A stretch of DNA of 64,000 nt. Source: Pantoea alfalfae (lineage in GTDB: Bacteria > Pseudomonadota > Gammaproteobacteria > Enterobacterales > Enterobacteriaceae). Below the pieces are notes generated by a model. That model did not search any database and was not told the origin of the DNA. It saw only the letters and a list, made by a program, of their open reading frames with translations. The stretch spans positions 124,001 to 188,000 of the forward strand of contig NZ_CP082292.1 in the NCBI RefSeq assembly GCF_019880205.1, in the 5' to 3' direction. Position numbers and translations under genes: made by a program. Numbering within the stretch: the first letter of the stretch is position 1; every line of letters starts with the position of its first letter. Below are positions 1-11,799 of this stretch, one piece after another.

Positions 1-151
1 CATCATTCCTTAATTAACTTTCTGATACCAGCCTGGTGGCTGTGGAGGAGGCGCTGAACAGCAAAAATTAAAGTGGGTGTTAACCCGGGATAGAGCATGC
101 TGTACACGGACAAACCGGAGAGGATACTAAGCAGGCGTGGATTAGCAGAAT

Positions 152-178
152 AAAAAAGCAGGCGCGGTGCCTGCTTTA
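152..178 (-). terminator. Rho-independent terminator after lpxP
   Basis: Read on the minus strand, a GCAGGC / GCCTGC stem with a five-base loop is followed directly by six T residues, shortly after the lpxP stop codon. The rest of positions 1-151 shows no gene that I can support. Confidence 0.75.
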
Positions 179-187
179 TCCGGTTAC

Positions 188-1111
188 TCAGACGTAGAGT
201 GACTGTTCACCCGGCGGTCGGGTTTTGAATCGGCGATGCAGCCAGAGGTATTGTTCCGGTGCGCGCAGAATCTGATTCTCGATCACTTTATTCATATAGG
301 CTGCAGCAGCAGCCTCGTCCGTGTGAGGATAATTTTCCAGCATCGGCTCAATGATCAGATGATAGCCATCATTATCTGCATTACGAATCAGCATAATCGG
401 CACCATCGCCGGCTTCGCCAGACGCGACAGCACAAAAGTGCCGTTGGTGGTGGCCGCTTTTTCTACCGCAAACAGCGGCGCAAAGGTGCTGCCTTTCGGG
501 CCGTAATCCTGGTCTGGTGCAAACCAGACCGATTCACCCTGTTTCAGAGCATTAACCATGCCGCGCAGATCGCGGCGGTCGATCATCGCTTTGTTTGAGC
601 GCATCCGGCCTTTGGTCTGCACATATTCCATTGCCTGATTGTTGTGCGGACGGTACATCGCCATCATCGGCTGACAGAGACCGCTGATGCGGCCGCCCAG
701 CTCCAGTGACATGAAATGCACACCAATCAGCATCACACCGCGCTTTTCATTCTGCGCAGCGTGGAGATTATCCATACCTGACACTTTAAACAGACGTTTA
801 ACCGCACGGTCAGACCAGAACCAGGCAATACCGGTTTCAGCCAGCGCCATGCCTAACGACGCAAAATTACCGGCGATCATATGTTCTGTTTTTTCTTCAC
901 TGATGCCAGGAAAACAGAGCTCAATGTTACGACGGGTGATTCGCTCACGGCGCTGCAGAAAATGGCGGGAAATTTTGCCCGCACCGGCACCGAGACGCAT
1001 AAGAACAGGATAGGGAAGCTGGACCAGAAGCCAGAGTACACCAAGACCAAACCAGGTAAACCAATAACGCGGATGCAGCAGCGAGCTGCTAAATTTTCCG
1101 GTGTTTTTCAT
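188..1111 (-). CDS. lpxP: LpxP-type Kdo2-lipid IVA palmitoleoyl/lauroyl acyltransferase
   Basis: An inner-membrane acyltransferase of the LpxL/LpxM/LpxP family that adds a secondary acyl chain to Kdo2-lipid IVA on the cytoplasmic face, late in lipid A synthesis. About 307 residues (E. coli LpxP is 306). One N-terminal hydrophobic segment lies near residues 15-35, and the catalytic HX4E motif (HFMSLE) is at about H132/E137. The stretches LHPRYWFTWFGLGVLWL, RGRMRSNKAMI and FAPDQDYGPKGS are closer to LpxP than to LpxL as I recall them. The start is set at the ATG preceded by AAGG; an in-frame ATG four codons upstream has no ribosome site. E. coli LpxP is cold-induced; no cold-shock element was recognised here. 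It is not next to its E. coli neighbours. LpxL identity is the main alternative. Confidence 0.87.
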   Translation of the reverse strand: MKNTGKFSSSLLHPRYWFTWFGLGVLWLLVQLPYPVLMRLGAGAGKISRHFLQRRERITRRNIELCFPGISEEKTEHMIAGNFASLGMALAETGIAWFWSDRAVKRLFKVSGMDNLHAAQNEKRGVMLIGVHFMSLELGGRISGLCQPMMAMYRPHNNQAMEYVQTKGRMRSNKAMIDRRDLRGMVNALKQGESVWFAPDQDYGPKGSTFAPLFAVEKAATTNGTFVLSRLAKPAMVPIMLIRNADNDGYHLIIEPMLENYPHTDEAAAAAYMNKVIENQILRAPEQYLWLHRRFKTRPPGEQSLYV

Positions 1112-1535
1112 TAAAACCTTCATGAGATAAATGGATGCATCGCATAAAGAACACTTCCATAAAGTCTCCAGGCGCTACAGCTGTACTGATTTCGACCAGC
1201 ACTTTATCAAAAAGTGCCTTCAAAGAAAGGGAAACTACTGACTCTACAGGATTGACCTGTTTCATGGAGCCAGCGTTTCGGGTGCGAAAAAAGGGTTCGC
1301 AACAGAAAAAAGATATTAAATTCAGAAGATTAAAAAAGACAGGCCTGATAAGGAAAACGTGACAGACACGCATTACAGAAGAGTCCGGAAATAATTATTT
1401 ATCCATCTTTACGTAATAATGAGGCCAGCCACACGCTTAGAACACCCTGCACGCTGATGCAGAAGAGAGGTCATTACTCAGAAAATGAACAAAGCGCCAT
1501 CGCTGACGCTTCATCTCAGACCTGAGGAAAAGATC
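1112..1535. other. Intergenic region between lpxP and yicC, no supported gene
   Basis: About 420 bases without a convincing coding region. The open frames here are short, lack ribosome sites and look like no known family. It must contain the lpxP promoter on the minus strand, but I could not pick one -10/-35 pair with confidence. Confidence 0.5.
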
Positions 1536-2399
1536 TTACTCAATATTCTGAATCTGCTCGCGCATCTGTTCAATCAGCACTTTCAGTTCGATAGCAGAAG
1601 TGGTGATGTCGGCGTTGATCGACTTCGATGCCAGCGTATTCGATTCACGATTGAACTCCTGCATCATGAAATCGAGCCGACGGCCAACCGCTTCTTTCTT
1701 TTTCAGGATGTTGTAGGTCTCTTTAACGTGCGCATCCAGGCGATCCAGCTCTTCGGAGACGTCAACACGCTGCGCCATCATCACCAGTTCCTGCTCCAGG
1801 CGATTGTTTTCCAGCTGGACTTCAGCATCTTCCAGTTTGGCGACCAGACGCTCACGCTGCCATTTGATGACTTCAGGCATCTGCGCCCGCACTTTGCTGA
1901 CTTCCTGCGAAACCCCTTCCAGACGCTGCTCAATCATCGCTTTCAATGCGGTGCCTTCGCTTTCGCGTGCCGCAATAAAATCATCCAGCGCACTATCCAG
2001 CGCCTTCAACAACTGCGTGTTAATGGCATCCAGATCCTGCTCCTGTGCAGACATCACACCGGGCCAGCGCAGGATATCCAGCGGATTAATCGCGCCTTCA
2101 TCGCTCTGCATTTTCACCCAGTTGGCCGCCTGCACCAGCTGTTTCGCCAGCGTTTCATTGAGCATCAGCTCGCCCTGCGCGCTGGGGTCGGCATCAAAAC
2201 GCAGGTTGCACTCAATTTTACCGCGCGTCAGACGCTGGCGAATGCGTTCGCGGATAACCGGCTCCAGCCCACGAAACTGTTCCGGCAGACGGATGTAGGT
2301 TTCCAGATAACGCTGGTTAACAGAACGCAGCTCCCAGGCGGCGCTGCCCCATTCGCCTTTGGCTTCGCTGCGGGCATAAGCGGTCATACTGCGGATCAT
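1536..2399 (-). CDS. yicC: YicC family endoribonuclease / RNA stability protein
   Basis: A 287-residue YicC protein, the usual family length. The N-terminal YicC-like domain opens with MIRSMTAYAR and the family-typical ELRSVNQRYLE, and the C-terminal DUF1732 part ends with IKSINADIT-like and ELKVLIEQMREQIQNIE segments. The family is linked to RNA turnover, and E. coli YicC has been reported to act as an endoribonuclease affecting sRNA stability. In E. coli it also lies just upstream of rph-pyrE, as here, although nupC and a DUF3574 gene are now between. The long antisense reading frame on the plus strand is a codon-bias shadow. Confidence 0.92.
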   Translation of the reverse strand: MIRSMTAYARSEAKGEWGSAAWELRSVNQRYLETYIRLPEQFRGLEPVIRERIRQRLTRGKIECNLRFDADPSAQGELMLNETLAKQLVQAANWVKMQSDEGAINPLDILRWPGVMSAQEQDLDAINTQLLKALDSALDDFIAARESEGTALKAMIEQRLEGVSQEVSKVRAQMPEVIKWQRERLVAKLEDAEVQLENNRLEQELVMMAQRVDVSEELDRLDAHVKETYNILKKKEAVGRRLDFMMQEFNRESNTLASKSINADITTSAIELKVLIEQMREQIQNIE

Positions 2400-2554
2400 A
2401 AGCGGTACTCATTTGCGGAAAGATGGGTGAAGTATAGCGAGGCGAGCCACGGCATAACAGGCATAAGCGTCTCACCGGAAAATAACGAACCATTTCCGCT
2501 TTCCGCGAGAGCCACTTATGATGACCACTGACCCCTTGTGAGGATGACCGATCT

Positions 2555-2980
2555 ATGTCACGCGTTATTGCCCTTCCTGTTGTGATGGCTCTGTTGCTGG
2601 CGGGTTGCCAGACGCGCCATGCGCCGCCCACGAAACCGCAACCCATCTGTGCGGGTGGCGACATGATGATGCAGACCACGCTGTGGTTTGGACTAAGCAA
2701 GCCAGATGGCGGCAGGGTGAGTTCACTCGACTGGATGAACTTTGTGGACAATGAGGTCACGCCACGCTTCAAAGCGGGACTGTCGATTTATGACGCTAAA
2801 GGGCAATGGCTGGGCGAGAACGGCAAACTGGCACGGGAGAACAGTAAAGCGCTGATGCTGATCCACGGTATCGATCCTGCCACCAATCAGGATATTGAGG
2901 CGCTACGCACACTCTATAAGAAACGCTTTGCTCAGGAGTCGGTGATGCGGGTAGATGCACCCGTCTGCGTCGGATTCTAG
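2555..2980 (+). CDS. DUF3574 family lipoprotein
   Basis: A 141-residue predicted lipoprotein. The N-terminus has a short hydrophobic stretch (LPVVMALLLAGC) with a lipobox L-A-G-C whose cysteine is residue 18, so it should be lipidated and carried to the outer or inner membrane. The rest fits the DUF3574 family: a compact alpha/beta domain with the pattern TLWFGLSKPDGG, WMNFVDNEVTPRF and a C-terminal VMRVDAPVCVGF. The function of the family is unknown to me, and I do not assign one. It stands alone between divergent yicC and convergent nupC. A GAGG lies about 11 bases before the ATG, a long spacing. Confidence 0.78.
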   Translation: MSRVIALPVVMALLLAGCQTRHAPPTKPQPICAGGDMMMQTTLWFGLSKPDGGRVSSLDWMNFVDNEVTPRFKAGLSIYDAKGQWLGENGKLARENSKALMLIHGIDPATNQDIEALRTLYKKRFAQESVMRVDAPVCVGF

Positions 2981-2987
2981 AATAAAC

Positions 2988-3011
2988 GCGGGCGGCAGCG
3001 AGGCCGCCCGC
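2988..3011 (-). terminator. Hairpin between DUF3574 gene and nupC
   Basis: A perfect nine-base inverted repeat (GCGGGCGGC / GCCGCCCGC) with a six-base loop. On the minus strand it is followed by GTTTATT, so it most likely ends nupC transcription; on the plus strand there is no T run. Confidence 0.65.
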
Positions 3012-3018
3012 GGAATAG

Positions 3019-4203
3019 TCAGATAAACAGACCGGCAAAAGCTGCAGAGAGCAGGCTCACCAGCGTGGAGCCATAGACCAGCTTCCAGCCAAACCGGGAA
3101 ACCACATTCCCCTGTTTTTCGTTCAGGCCTTTTATGGCACCCGCCACAATGCCGATCGAGGCAAAGTTAGCAAAGGAGACCAGGAACACAGACAGAATAC
3201 CCAGCCCGCGCGCACTCATGCCCGCCGCGACTTTCTGCAGCTCAATCATCGCCACAAACTCATTTGCCACCAGCTTGGTCGCCATGATGCTGGCCGCCTG
3301 CAGGGCATCCGCTTTGGGAATGCCGATCAGCCATGCCAGAGGATAGAACAGGTAGCCGAGCAGTTGCTGGAAGCTATAGCCAAAGACCGCCGCAAACACG
3401 GCATTCACGGCAGCAATCAGGGCAATAAAGCCAATCAGCATCGCCAGAATGATCATCGCCACTTTGAAACCAGCCAGGATGTACTCGCCCAGCATTTCAA
3501 AGAAGCTCTGCTCTTCATGCAGCTTTTCCAGCGCGATAGGCTGCTCATCCTGGCTTTTCATCGGGTTGATGATCGACAGGATAATAAAGGTGCTGAACAT
3601 GTTAAGCAGCAGTGCGGCAACCACATACTTCGGTTCAATCATCGACATATAAGCACCGACAATCGACAGCGAAACGGTGGACATAGCGGTCGCTGCCATG
3701 GTGTAGAGCCGACGCGGCGGGATATCACCCAGAATCCCTTTATAGGCGATGAAGTTTTCCGACTGACCCAGAATCAGCGTGCTGACGGCGTTAAACGACT
3801 CCAGTTTGCCCATGCCATTAATTTTCGACAGCAGCGTCCCGAAAATACGGATCAGCAGCGGCAGGATGCGCCAGTGCTGCAATATGCCGATCAGTGCGGA
3901 AATAAAGACAATCGGGCAGAGTACGCCAAGGAAGATAAATGCCAGCCCCTGTTTGCTCATTCCGCCAAACACGAATTCTGTACCCTGTGCGGCAAAGCCC
4001 AGCAGCGTCTCAAAGAATCCCGCAAACGAGCCGACCAGCGCCAGCCCCCCGGCAGAGTGAAGGAAGAACCAACCCAGCGCGGCTTCTGCCACAATCAGTT
4101 GAACAATAAAGCGCAGGCGAATCTGTTTACGGTCATGACTGACCAGCAGCGCAAGGGCAAAAATCACCACCAGCGCCAGCAGGAAATGAAGAATGGCGGC
4201 CAT
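3019..4203 (-). CDS. nupC: NupC-type concentrative nucleoside transporter
   Basis: A cation-coupled nucleoside symporter of the CNT family in the inner membrane, about 394 residues (E. coli NupC is 400). The match to NupC is close throughout: [39 protein letters not shown], a long stretch from [14 protein letters not shown], and [12 protein letters not shown]. Many hydrophobic segments span the full length. The open frame extends upstream across the rph start, but family alignment puts the start at the ATG of [13 protein letters not shown], and the upstream part is antisense to rph. In E. coli nupC lies elsewhere and is controlled by CRP and CytR; no such sites were recognised in the short region shared with divergent rph. 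cytR itself lies in this window. Confidence 0.9.
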   Translation of the reverse strand: MAAILHFLLALVVIFALALLVSHDRKQIRLRFIVQLIVAEAALGWFFLHSAGGLALVGSFAGFFETLLGFAAQGTEFVFGGMSKQGLAFIFLGVLCPIVFISALIGILQHWRILPLLIRIFGTLLSKINGMGKLESFNAVSTLILGQSENFIAYKGILGDIPPRRLYTMAATAMSTVSLSIVGAYMSMIEPKYVVAALLLNMFSTFIILSIINPMKSQDEQPIALEKLHEEQSFFEMLGEYILAGFKVAMIILAMLIGFIALIAAVNAVFAAVFGYSFQQLLGYLFYPLAWLIGIPKADALQAASIMATKLVANEFVAMIELQKVAAGMSARGLGILSVFLVSFANFASIGIVAGAIKGLNEKQGNVVSRFGWKLVYGSTLVSLLSAAFAGLFI

Positions 4204-4354
4204 ATGTCTTTTTTTATCAGAGAGAAAGGAAAGCGCATTTAGCCACAGCTGGCAGGGAATTTCATCTGATGCCTGCGTCAGACCGGCGCAAGAGACAGCG
4301 GGCAAGGAAGTCCGTATAATGCGCAGCCAATCATTAGCAAGCCGGAGAATACCC

Positions 4355-5071
4355 ATGCGTCCAGCAGGCCGTAGCGCACAACAGGTGCGTCCAGTCACAT
4401 TGACCCGCAATTACACCAAACACGCAGAGGGTTCCGTTCTGGTGGAATTCGGCGAAACGAAAGTGCTTTGCACTGCCTCCGTAGACGAAGGGGTTCCGCG
4501 TTTCCTTAAAGGCCAGGGCCAGGGCTGGGTCACGGCTGAATATGGCATGCTGCCGCGTTCAACCCACAGCCGTATGGCGCGTGAAGCCGCAAAAGGCAAG
4601 CAGGGTGGACGTACGCTGGAAATTCAGCGTCTGATCGCCCGTTCACTGCGTGCCGCAGTTGATCTTAAAGCGCTGGGTGAATTTACCATTACGCTCGACT
4701 GTGACGTAATTCAGGCCGATGGCGGCACCCGTACCGCCTCAATCACCGGTGCCTGTGTGGCGCTGGCTGATGCGCTGAACAAGCTGGTAGCCAGCGGCAA
4801 GCTGAAAGCCAATCCGATGAAGGGCATGGTCGCGGCGATTTCAGTAGGTATCGTTAAAGGCGAAGCACTGTGCGATCTGGAGTACGTTGAGGACTCCGCG
4901 GCAGAAACCGACATGAACGTCGTGATGATGGAAGATGGTCGCATGATCGAGGTGCAGGGCACTGCCGAGGGCGAACCGTTTAGCCATGAAGAGCTGCTGA
5001 CGTTACTGGCGCTGGCACGCGGCGGCATTGAGGAATTGATTCAGGCGCAGAAAGCAGCGCTGGAAAATTGA
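4355..5071 (+). CDS. rph: Ribonuclease PH
   Basis: A phosphate-dependent 3'-5' exoribonuclease that trims tRNA 3' ends, 238 residues, the full enterobacterial length. The family start [30 protein letters not shown], the [15 protein letters not shown] helix and the [19 protein letters not shown] phosphate-site block are intact. The C-terminus is complete, unlike E. coli K-12, whose rph carries a frameshift. A GGAG sits eight bases before the ATG; the longer upstream frame is not needed. It is co-transcribed with pyrE, and its translation up to the stop codon should govern the attenuator that follows. Confidence 0.96.
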   Translation: MRPAGRSAQQVRPVTLTRNYTKHAEGSVLVEFGETKVLCTASVDEGVPRFLKGQGQGWVTAEYGMLPRSTHSRMAREAAKGKQGGRTLEIQRLIARSLRAAVDLKALGEFTITLDCDVIQADGGTRTASITGACVALADALNKLVASGKLKANPMKGMVAAISVGIVKGEALCDLEYVEDSAAETDMNVVMMEDGRMIEVQGTAEGEPFSHEELLTLLALARGGIEELIQAQKAALEN

Positions 5072-5078
5072 TGTAACA

Positions 5079-5104
5079 GGCGACCTCAGGGTCGCCTTTT
5101 CTTT
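5079..5104 (+). terminator. pyrE attenuator / intercistronic terminator
   Basis: A GGCGACC / GGTCGCC stem with a four-base loop followed by TTTTCTTT, eight bases after the rph stop codon and just before pyrE. In E. coli, low UTP stalls RNA polymerase so that ribosomes translating rph prevent this hairpin from forming. The same layout here suggests the same control. Confidence 0.85.
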
Positions 5105-5120
5105 ATTTGAGGAGTGAGAA

Positions 5121-5762
5121 ATGAAAGCCTGGCAGCGTCAGTTTATTGAATTCGCCCTGAACAAGCAGGTGCTGAAGTTCGGTGAGTTCACTTTGAAGTC
5201 AGGGCGTAAAAGCCCCTATTTCTTTAATGCCGGTCTGTTCAACAGCGGACGGGATTTAGCGCTGCTGGGACGCTTCTACGCGCAGGCGCTGGTGGATGGC
5301 GCTGTCGACTTCGATCTGCTGTTCGGTCCGGCCTATAAAGGCATTCCGATTGCGACCACCACGGCGGTGGCGCTGGCGGATCATCATGACCGCGATGTGC
5401 CTTACTGCTTTAACCGTAAAGAAGCGAAAGATCACGGCGAAGGTGGCCTGCTGGTGGGCAGTCCGCTGCAGGGCAAAGTGATGCTGGTGGACGATGTGAT
5501 CACCGCAGGCACCGCAATTCGTGAGTCGATGGATATTATCGGCGCGCACAACGCTACTCTGGCAGGCGTGCTGGTCTCGCTTGATCGTCAGGAGCGTGGA
5601 CGCGGAGAAATGTCGGCGATTCAGGAAGTGGAACGTGATTACGGCTGCAAAGTGACCGCGATTATCACACTGGCCGATCTGATTAGCTGGCTGGAAGAGA
5701 AGCCGGAGATGGCCGATCATCTGGCTCAGGTTCGTGCCTATCAGAAAGCGTACGGGATTTAA
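5121..5762 (+). CDS. pyrE: Orotate phosphoribosyltransferase
   Basis: Converts orotate and PRPP to orotidine 5'-phosphate in de novo pyrimidine synthesis. 213 residues, as in E. coli. Visible motifs are the [16 protein letters not shown] substrate loop, the mobile loop [15 protein letters not shown], and the PRPP-binding [14 protein letters not shown] strong GAGGAG ribosome site precedes the ATG. It follows rph with a regulated terminator between them, so expression should follow pyrimidine supply. Confidence 0.97.
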   Translation: MKAWQRQFIEFALNKQVLKFGEFTLKSGRKSPYFFNAGLFNSGRDLALLGRFYAQALVDGAVDFDLLFGPAYKGIPIATTTAVALADHHDRDVPYCFNRKEAKDHGEGGLLVGSPLQGKVMLVDDVITAGTAIRESMDIIGAHNATLAGVLVSLDRQERGRGEMSAIQEVERDYGCKVTAIITLADLISWLEEKPEMADHLAQVRAYQKAYGI

Positions 5763-5766
5763 CAGA

Positions 5767-5792
5767 GGCGGGCGCAATGCCCGCCTTCTTTT
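5767..5792 (+). terminator. Terminator between convergent pyrE and slmA
   Basis: A seven-base GGCGGGC / GCCCGCC stem with a five-base loop followed by TTCTTTT, immediately after the pyrE stop codon and before the end of slmA. Confidence 0.85.
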
Positions 5793-5797
5793 ACGCT

Positions 5798-6394
5798 TTA
5801 CGCCAGCTGCGCGACAATCAGCGGCCAGCGAGCCTCAAAGTCTGCGGTAGGACTGAAACGAAACTCAGAACGGACATAGCGCGACAGTAAACCTTCACAG
5901 AATGCCAGCAGCTGGCTTGCCAGCAGCGCCTCATCAGCCTGAAAAGCTTCGCCCTCACGCATTTTCCGTTCCCGCATCACCTGTCGCAGCTGCACTTCAA
6001 TCCGCTCAAACAGCTGATTGATGCGTCCCTGCAGTCGGTCCTGCTCAAACATCAATGCATGGCCGGTCAGGATGCGCGTCAGTCCCGGATTACGCTCACC
6101 AAATCCCAGAATCAGTTGCACGATCAGACGCAGACGCGTCATGGTCTCTTTTTCATCTTTGAGGATCAGATTGATGCGGGTAATCAGACTGTCTTCGATA
6201 AACTCAATCAGGCTATCGAACATGCGTGTCTTACTGGGGAAGTGACGATACAACGCCGCTTCGGAAACGCCTACCGTGGCTGCCAGTTTGGCGGTGGTAA
6301 TGCGCTGACTGCCATCACCCGACTCCAGCATCTGTGCCAGCGCCTGCAAAATCTCTTCGCGACGGTTTCGCTTCGCGACTTTTTTTTCTGCCAT
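5798..6394 (-). CDS. slmA: Nucleoid occlusion factor SlmA
   Basis: A TetR-family DNA-binding protein of 198 residues that binds sites spread over the chromosome and blocks FtsZ ring assembly over the nucleoid. The N-terminal helix-turn-helix is clear ([20 protein letters not shown], about residues 33-52), followed by the all-helical FtsZ-interacting domain with [10 protein letters not shown] and [27 protein letters not shown] segments. It is the last gene of the coaBC-dut-slmA run, the same neighbourhood as in E. coli. Confidence 0.96.
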   Translation of the reverse strand: MAEKKVAKRNRREEILQALAQMLESGDGSQRITTAKLAATVGVSEAALYRHFPSKTRMFDSLIEFIEDSLITRINLILKDEKETMTRLRLIVQLILGFGERNPGLTRILTGHALMFEQDRLQGRINQLFERIEVQLRQVMRERKMREGEAFQADEALLASQLLAFCEGLLSRYVRSEFRFSPTADFEARWPLIVAQLA

Positions 6395-6512
6395 GACCTT
6401 AAAGACCCCTGAAATTCACCTAAAAACAGGCAACACCTACGCATCTGCCACAGGAACGCGTCCCATGGCGATGAGGAAAATAACGGGCGTAAGTGAAAGT
6501 CGGTAATGCGGG

Positions 6513-6971
6513 TTACTGGCGACCTGAATGGCCGAAGCCGCCTTCGCCGCGCAGGCTGGCGTCGAAATCGTCGACCAGGTTAAATTCCGCCTGTACCACC
6601 GGTACAAAGACCAGTTGTGCCATGCGATCGCCGGGTTGCAGAGAGAAACTTTCCTGTCCGCGATTCCAGACCGAGACCATCAGCTGTCCCTGATAGTCGG
6701 AGTCAATCAGCCCGACCAGGTTGCCCAGCACGATGCCGTGTTTATGGCCAAGACCTGAGCGCGGCAGGATCACAGCGGCCAGATCGGGGTCGGCAATATG
6801 AATCGCCAGGCCGGTCGGGACCAGCGTTGTGGTGCCTGGTGCGATGTCGAGAACATCATCAATGCAGGCGCGTAAATCTAACCCAGCGGAACCTGAAGTC
6901 GCGTAGGTCGGCAGTGGAAACTCTTTGCCGACGCGCGGGTCCAGGATTTTAACGTCTATTTTTTTCATCAT
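6513..6971 (-). CDS. dut: dUTP diphosphatase
   Basis: Hydrolyses dUTP to dUMP and pyrophosphate, keeping uracil out of DNA and supplying dUMP for thymidylate synthesis. 152 residues, acting as a homotrimer in the family. The five trimeric dUTPase motifs are visible, including [28 protein letters not shown] and the C-terminal glycine-rich [10 protein letters not shown]. The start is the ATG of [13 protein letters not shown], as in E. coli; it overlaps the end of coaBC by 23 bases, so the two are translationally linked. Confidence 0.96.
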   Translation of the reverse strand: MMKKIDVKILDPRVGKEFPLPTYATSGSAGLDLRACIDDVLDIAPGTTTLVPTGLAIHIADPDLAAVILPRSGLGHKHGIVLGNLVGLIDSDYQGQLMVSVWNRGQESFSLQPGDRMAQLVFVPVVQAEFNLVDDFDASLRGEGGFGHSGRQ

Positions 6972-8169
6972 AACGGCTGACAATCTCGTCTATTAATTGT
7001 TGGCCAAGGAGAGACTTATCGCTGAGCGGTAAGCGTTTTTCTCCATCCTGCCAAAAAAGGTGAAGAGCATTGGTGTCGCTATTAAATCCCTGTCCGGCTT
7101 TAGCGACATCGTTAGCGCAGATCAGGTCCAGATTCTTGCGCACCCGTTTTTGCCGGGCGTATTCTTCCACATTCTGTGTTTCAGCAGCAAATCCAACCAC
7201 AAATGGCCGGTTTTCCTGAAGTGCGGCGACCCCGGCAACAATATCGGGATTCTTTACCAGGTTCAGCGTGACGTTATCATCGCCGCCCTGTTTCTTGATT
7301 TTATCGGTCGCAATATCGGCTGCCCGGTAGTCTGCCACGGCTGCGCTTGCAATGAAAATATGTTGTTTAGCTATCTCGCTCATGACGGCGGCCTGCATCT
7401 CCAGCGCGCTGGTAACGTCAACGCGTTGCACACCCGCTGGTGCCGCCAGGCTGACCGGACCACTGACCAGCGTGACCTGTGCGCCGCGTCTGGCAGCGGC
7501 AGCGGCAATCGCAAAACCCATTTTGCCGGAGCTGTGATTCGTGATGTAGCGCACCGGATCCAGCGCCTCACGGGTCGGACCGGCGGTTATCATAATGTTG
7601 AGATGTTGCAGATCGTTGACGGGTGCAGCCCACTGCACCGCATGGTCAACAATCGCCAGCGGATCAAGCATCCGGCCCGGCCCGACGTCGCCGCAGGCCT
7701 GGCTGCCGCTGTCTGGCCCCCAGATCAGCACGCCACGCTCATGCAGCGTCTGCAGATTATGCCGGGTCACCGCCGCACGATACATCTGCTGATTCATAGC
7801 GGGCACCACCGCCACGGGTGAGGCCGTCGCTAATACAGCAGTGGTCACCAGATCGTTTGCCATACCGGCAGCTATACGGGCAATCAGGTCGGCAGTGGCC
7901 GGTGCCAGTACAATCAGGTCGGCCCACTTTGCCAGTTCAATATGACCCATTGCGGCTTCCGCTGCCGGATCAAGCAGATCGTCAAACACCGGATAGCCGG
8001 AGACGGCCTGCAGGCTGAGCGGAGTAATAAAGGCCTTTGCCCCCTCCGTCATCATTACGCGAACATCAGCGCCGCGATCGCGCAGGCGACGTACCAGCTC
8101 AGGTGCTTTATAAGCGGCAATACCGCCACTTACGCCAAGAAGAATTTTTTTGCCGGCTAATCCCATCAT
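6949..8169 (-). CDS. coaBC: Bifunctional phosphopantothenoylcysteine decarboxylase/phosphopantothenate-cysteine ligase
   Basis: Two consecutive steps of coenzyme A synthesis in one protein of 406 residues, the E. coli length. The N-terminal CoaC flavoprotein domain (about 1-190) has [10 protein letters not shown], the catalytic-histidine region [11 protein letters not shown], and PAMNQQMY. The C-terminal CoaB ligase domain (about 191-406) has [25 protein letters not shown] and [10 protein letters not shown]. The open frame continues 45 codons upstream, but GTGAGG eight bases before the ATG of MMGLAGKK and the family N-terminus set the start. It is divergent from radC and first in the coaBC-dut-slmA run. 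Confidence 0.95.
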   Translation of the reverse strand: MMGLAGKKILLGVSGGIAAYKAPELVRRLRDRGADVRVMMTEGAKAFITPLSLQAVSGYPVFDDLLDPAAEAAMGHIELAKWADLIVLAPATADLIARIAAGMANDLVTTAVLATASPVAVVPAMNQQMYRAAVTRHNLQTLHERGVLIWGPDSGSQACGDVGPGRMLDPLAIVDHAVQWAAPVNDLQHLNIMITAGPTREALDPVRYITNHSSGKMGFAIAAAAARRGAQVTLVSGPVSLAAPAGVQRVDVTSALEMQAAVMSEIAKQHIFIASAAVADYRAADIATDKIKKQGGDDNVTLNLVKNPDIVAGVAALQENRPFVVGFAAETQNVEEYARQKRVRKNLDLICANDVAKAGQGFNSDTNALHLFWQDGEKRLPLSDKSLLGQQLIDEIVSRYDEKNRR

Positions 8170-8349
8170 GATGTTGGCCTCACTAAGCTCTCTGCCGCTC
8201 GCGGCGGCGAATGCACGGACTTTATCACAAAAGCGTGGATGCGCCTTTTCACCAACTGCGTTTGCGAGCCGTCTCGAAGATTGATACGCCACTGATAGCG
8301 GCATGCTTCAGGATGGGCCACTCTGAGGTTCATCTCAGGGAGAGCAAAG

Positions 8350-9006
8350 ATGAAAATCAAGGGACCACGGGAAAAACTGCAGAAACTGGGCGCGCATTCG
8401 CTCAGCGATACCGAACTGCTGGCCATCTTTCTCCGCACTGGCTCGCCGGGGCAGAACGTCCTTGAACTGGCCGGGCAGATGCTGGAGGGATTTGGCTCGC
8501 TTTATCAGCTCATGACGTCAGACAAAGCGGCATTTTGCAAAATTAAAGGTGTCGGCGATGCCAAGCTGGCGCAACTGCACGCGATTGCCGAACTGGCGAA
8601 GCGCTTTTTCGCCAGTAAGCTGGCGCGCGAAAGCGTGATGGAAAATCCACAAATCACGCGCCAGTATCTGCAAAGTCTGTTAGCCCATCAGGAGCGTGAG
8701 ATCTTTATGGCACTGTTTCTGGATAATCAGCATCGGGTGCTGCGGGCACAAAATATGTTCTCGGGTTCCATTAACAGCGTGGAAGTTCACCCCCGCGAGA
8801 TTGTCCGGGAAGCGCTGAAGCTCAATGCCGCCGCCCTGATACTGGCGCATAATCACCCGTCGGGCATGGCGGAGCCGAGCCGTGCAGACCGTGAAGTAAC
8901 CCATAAAGTCAGCGAAGCCTGTCAGCTACTCGACATCCGTCTGCTCGATCATCTGGTGATTGGTCATGGCGAATATGTCTCCTTTGCGGAGCGGGGATGG
9001 CTCTGA
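8350..9006 (+). CDS. radC: RadC family JAB domain protein
   Basis: 218 residues with an N-terminal helix-hairpin-helix part ([33 protein letters not shown]) and a C-terminal MPN/JAB metallo-domain carrying [15 protein letters not shown] followed by the metal-ligand aspartate (RAD). The protein was once named as a DNA repair factor, but its cellular role is unclear; the JAMM signature suggests a metal-dependent hydrolase. An AGGGAG lies seven bases before the ATG. It precedes rpmB-rpmG, as in E. coli. Its N-terminus is a few residues shorter than in E. coli. Confidence 0.93.
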   Translation: MKIKGPREKLQKLGAHSLSDTELLAIFLRTGSPGQNVLELAGQMLEGFGSLYQLMTSDKAAFCKIKGVGDAKLAQLHAIAELAKRFFASKLARESVMENPQITRQYLQSLLAHQEREIFMALFLDNQHRVLRAQNMFSGSINSVEVHPREIVREALKLNAAALILAHNHPSGMAEPSRADREVTHKVSEACQLLDIRLLDHLVIGHGEYVSFAERGWL

Positions 9007-9074
9007 CAGCGGGAAATTTCACGCCAGGTGGCGGCTTTTTGCCCGATCATTCGGGATCTTTATCTGTTCGGGAC

Positions 9075-9103
9075 TTGAGCACTTGGGCTGAGCGGCGTAT
9101 ACT
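9075..9103 (+). promoter_or_regulatory. Sigma-70 promoter of rpmB-rpmG
   Basis: TTGAGC and TATACT separated by exactly 17 bases, lying between radC and rpmB about 145 bases before the rpmB start. Confidence 0.75.
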
Positions 9104-9109
9104 ACGCCA

Positions 9110-9484
<375 letters not shown>

Positions 9485-9500
9485 GGTACTAAGGAACTGA

Positions 9501-9671
<171 letters not shown>

Positions 9672-9686
9672 TTTTAGTGTTCTGCT

Positions 9687-9714
9687 AAAAACCCGGCTCC
9701 GGCCGGGTTTTTTG
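9687..9714 (+). terminator. Terminator after rpmG
   Basis: AACCCGGC / GCCGGGTT stem with a short loop, flanked by an A run and followed by six T residues. Confidence 0.88.
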
Positions 9715-9740
9715 TTTGTGTAAAACGCTGAGGAGAGGGT

Positions 9741-11798
<2,058 letters not shown>

Positions 11799-11799
<1 letters not shown>

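Noticed and set aside
1089..1373. A 94-codon frame upstream of and overlapping lpxP
   Set aside because: No ribosome site, no recognisable family, and it overlaps the lpxP start region.
1485..2531. A 348-codon open frame on the plus strand
   Set aside because: It is the antisense of yicC, with no family match and a composition (Phe, His, Gln, Arg rich) typical of a shadow frame.
3364..4242. A 292-codon open frame on the plus strand
   Set aside because: Antisense of nupC; its very polar His/Gln/Arg composition mirrors the hydrophobic codons of the transporter.
4204..4410. N-terminal extension of nupC
   Set aside because: It runs antisense across the start of rph, and family alignment begins at the later ATG.
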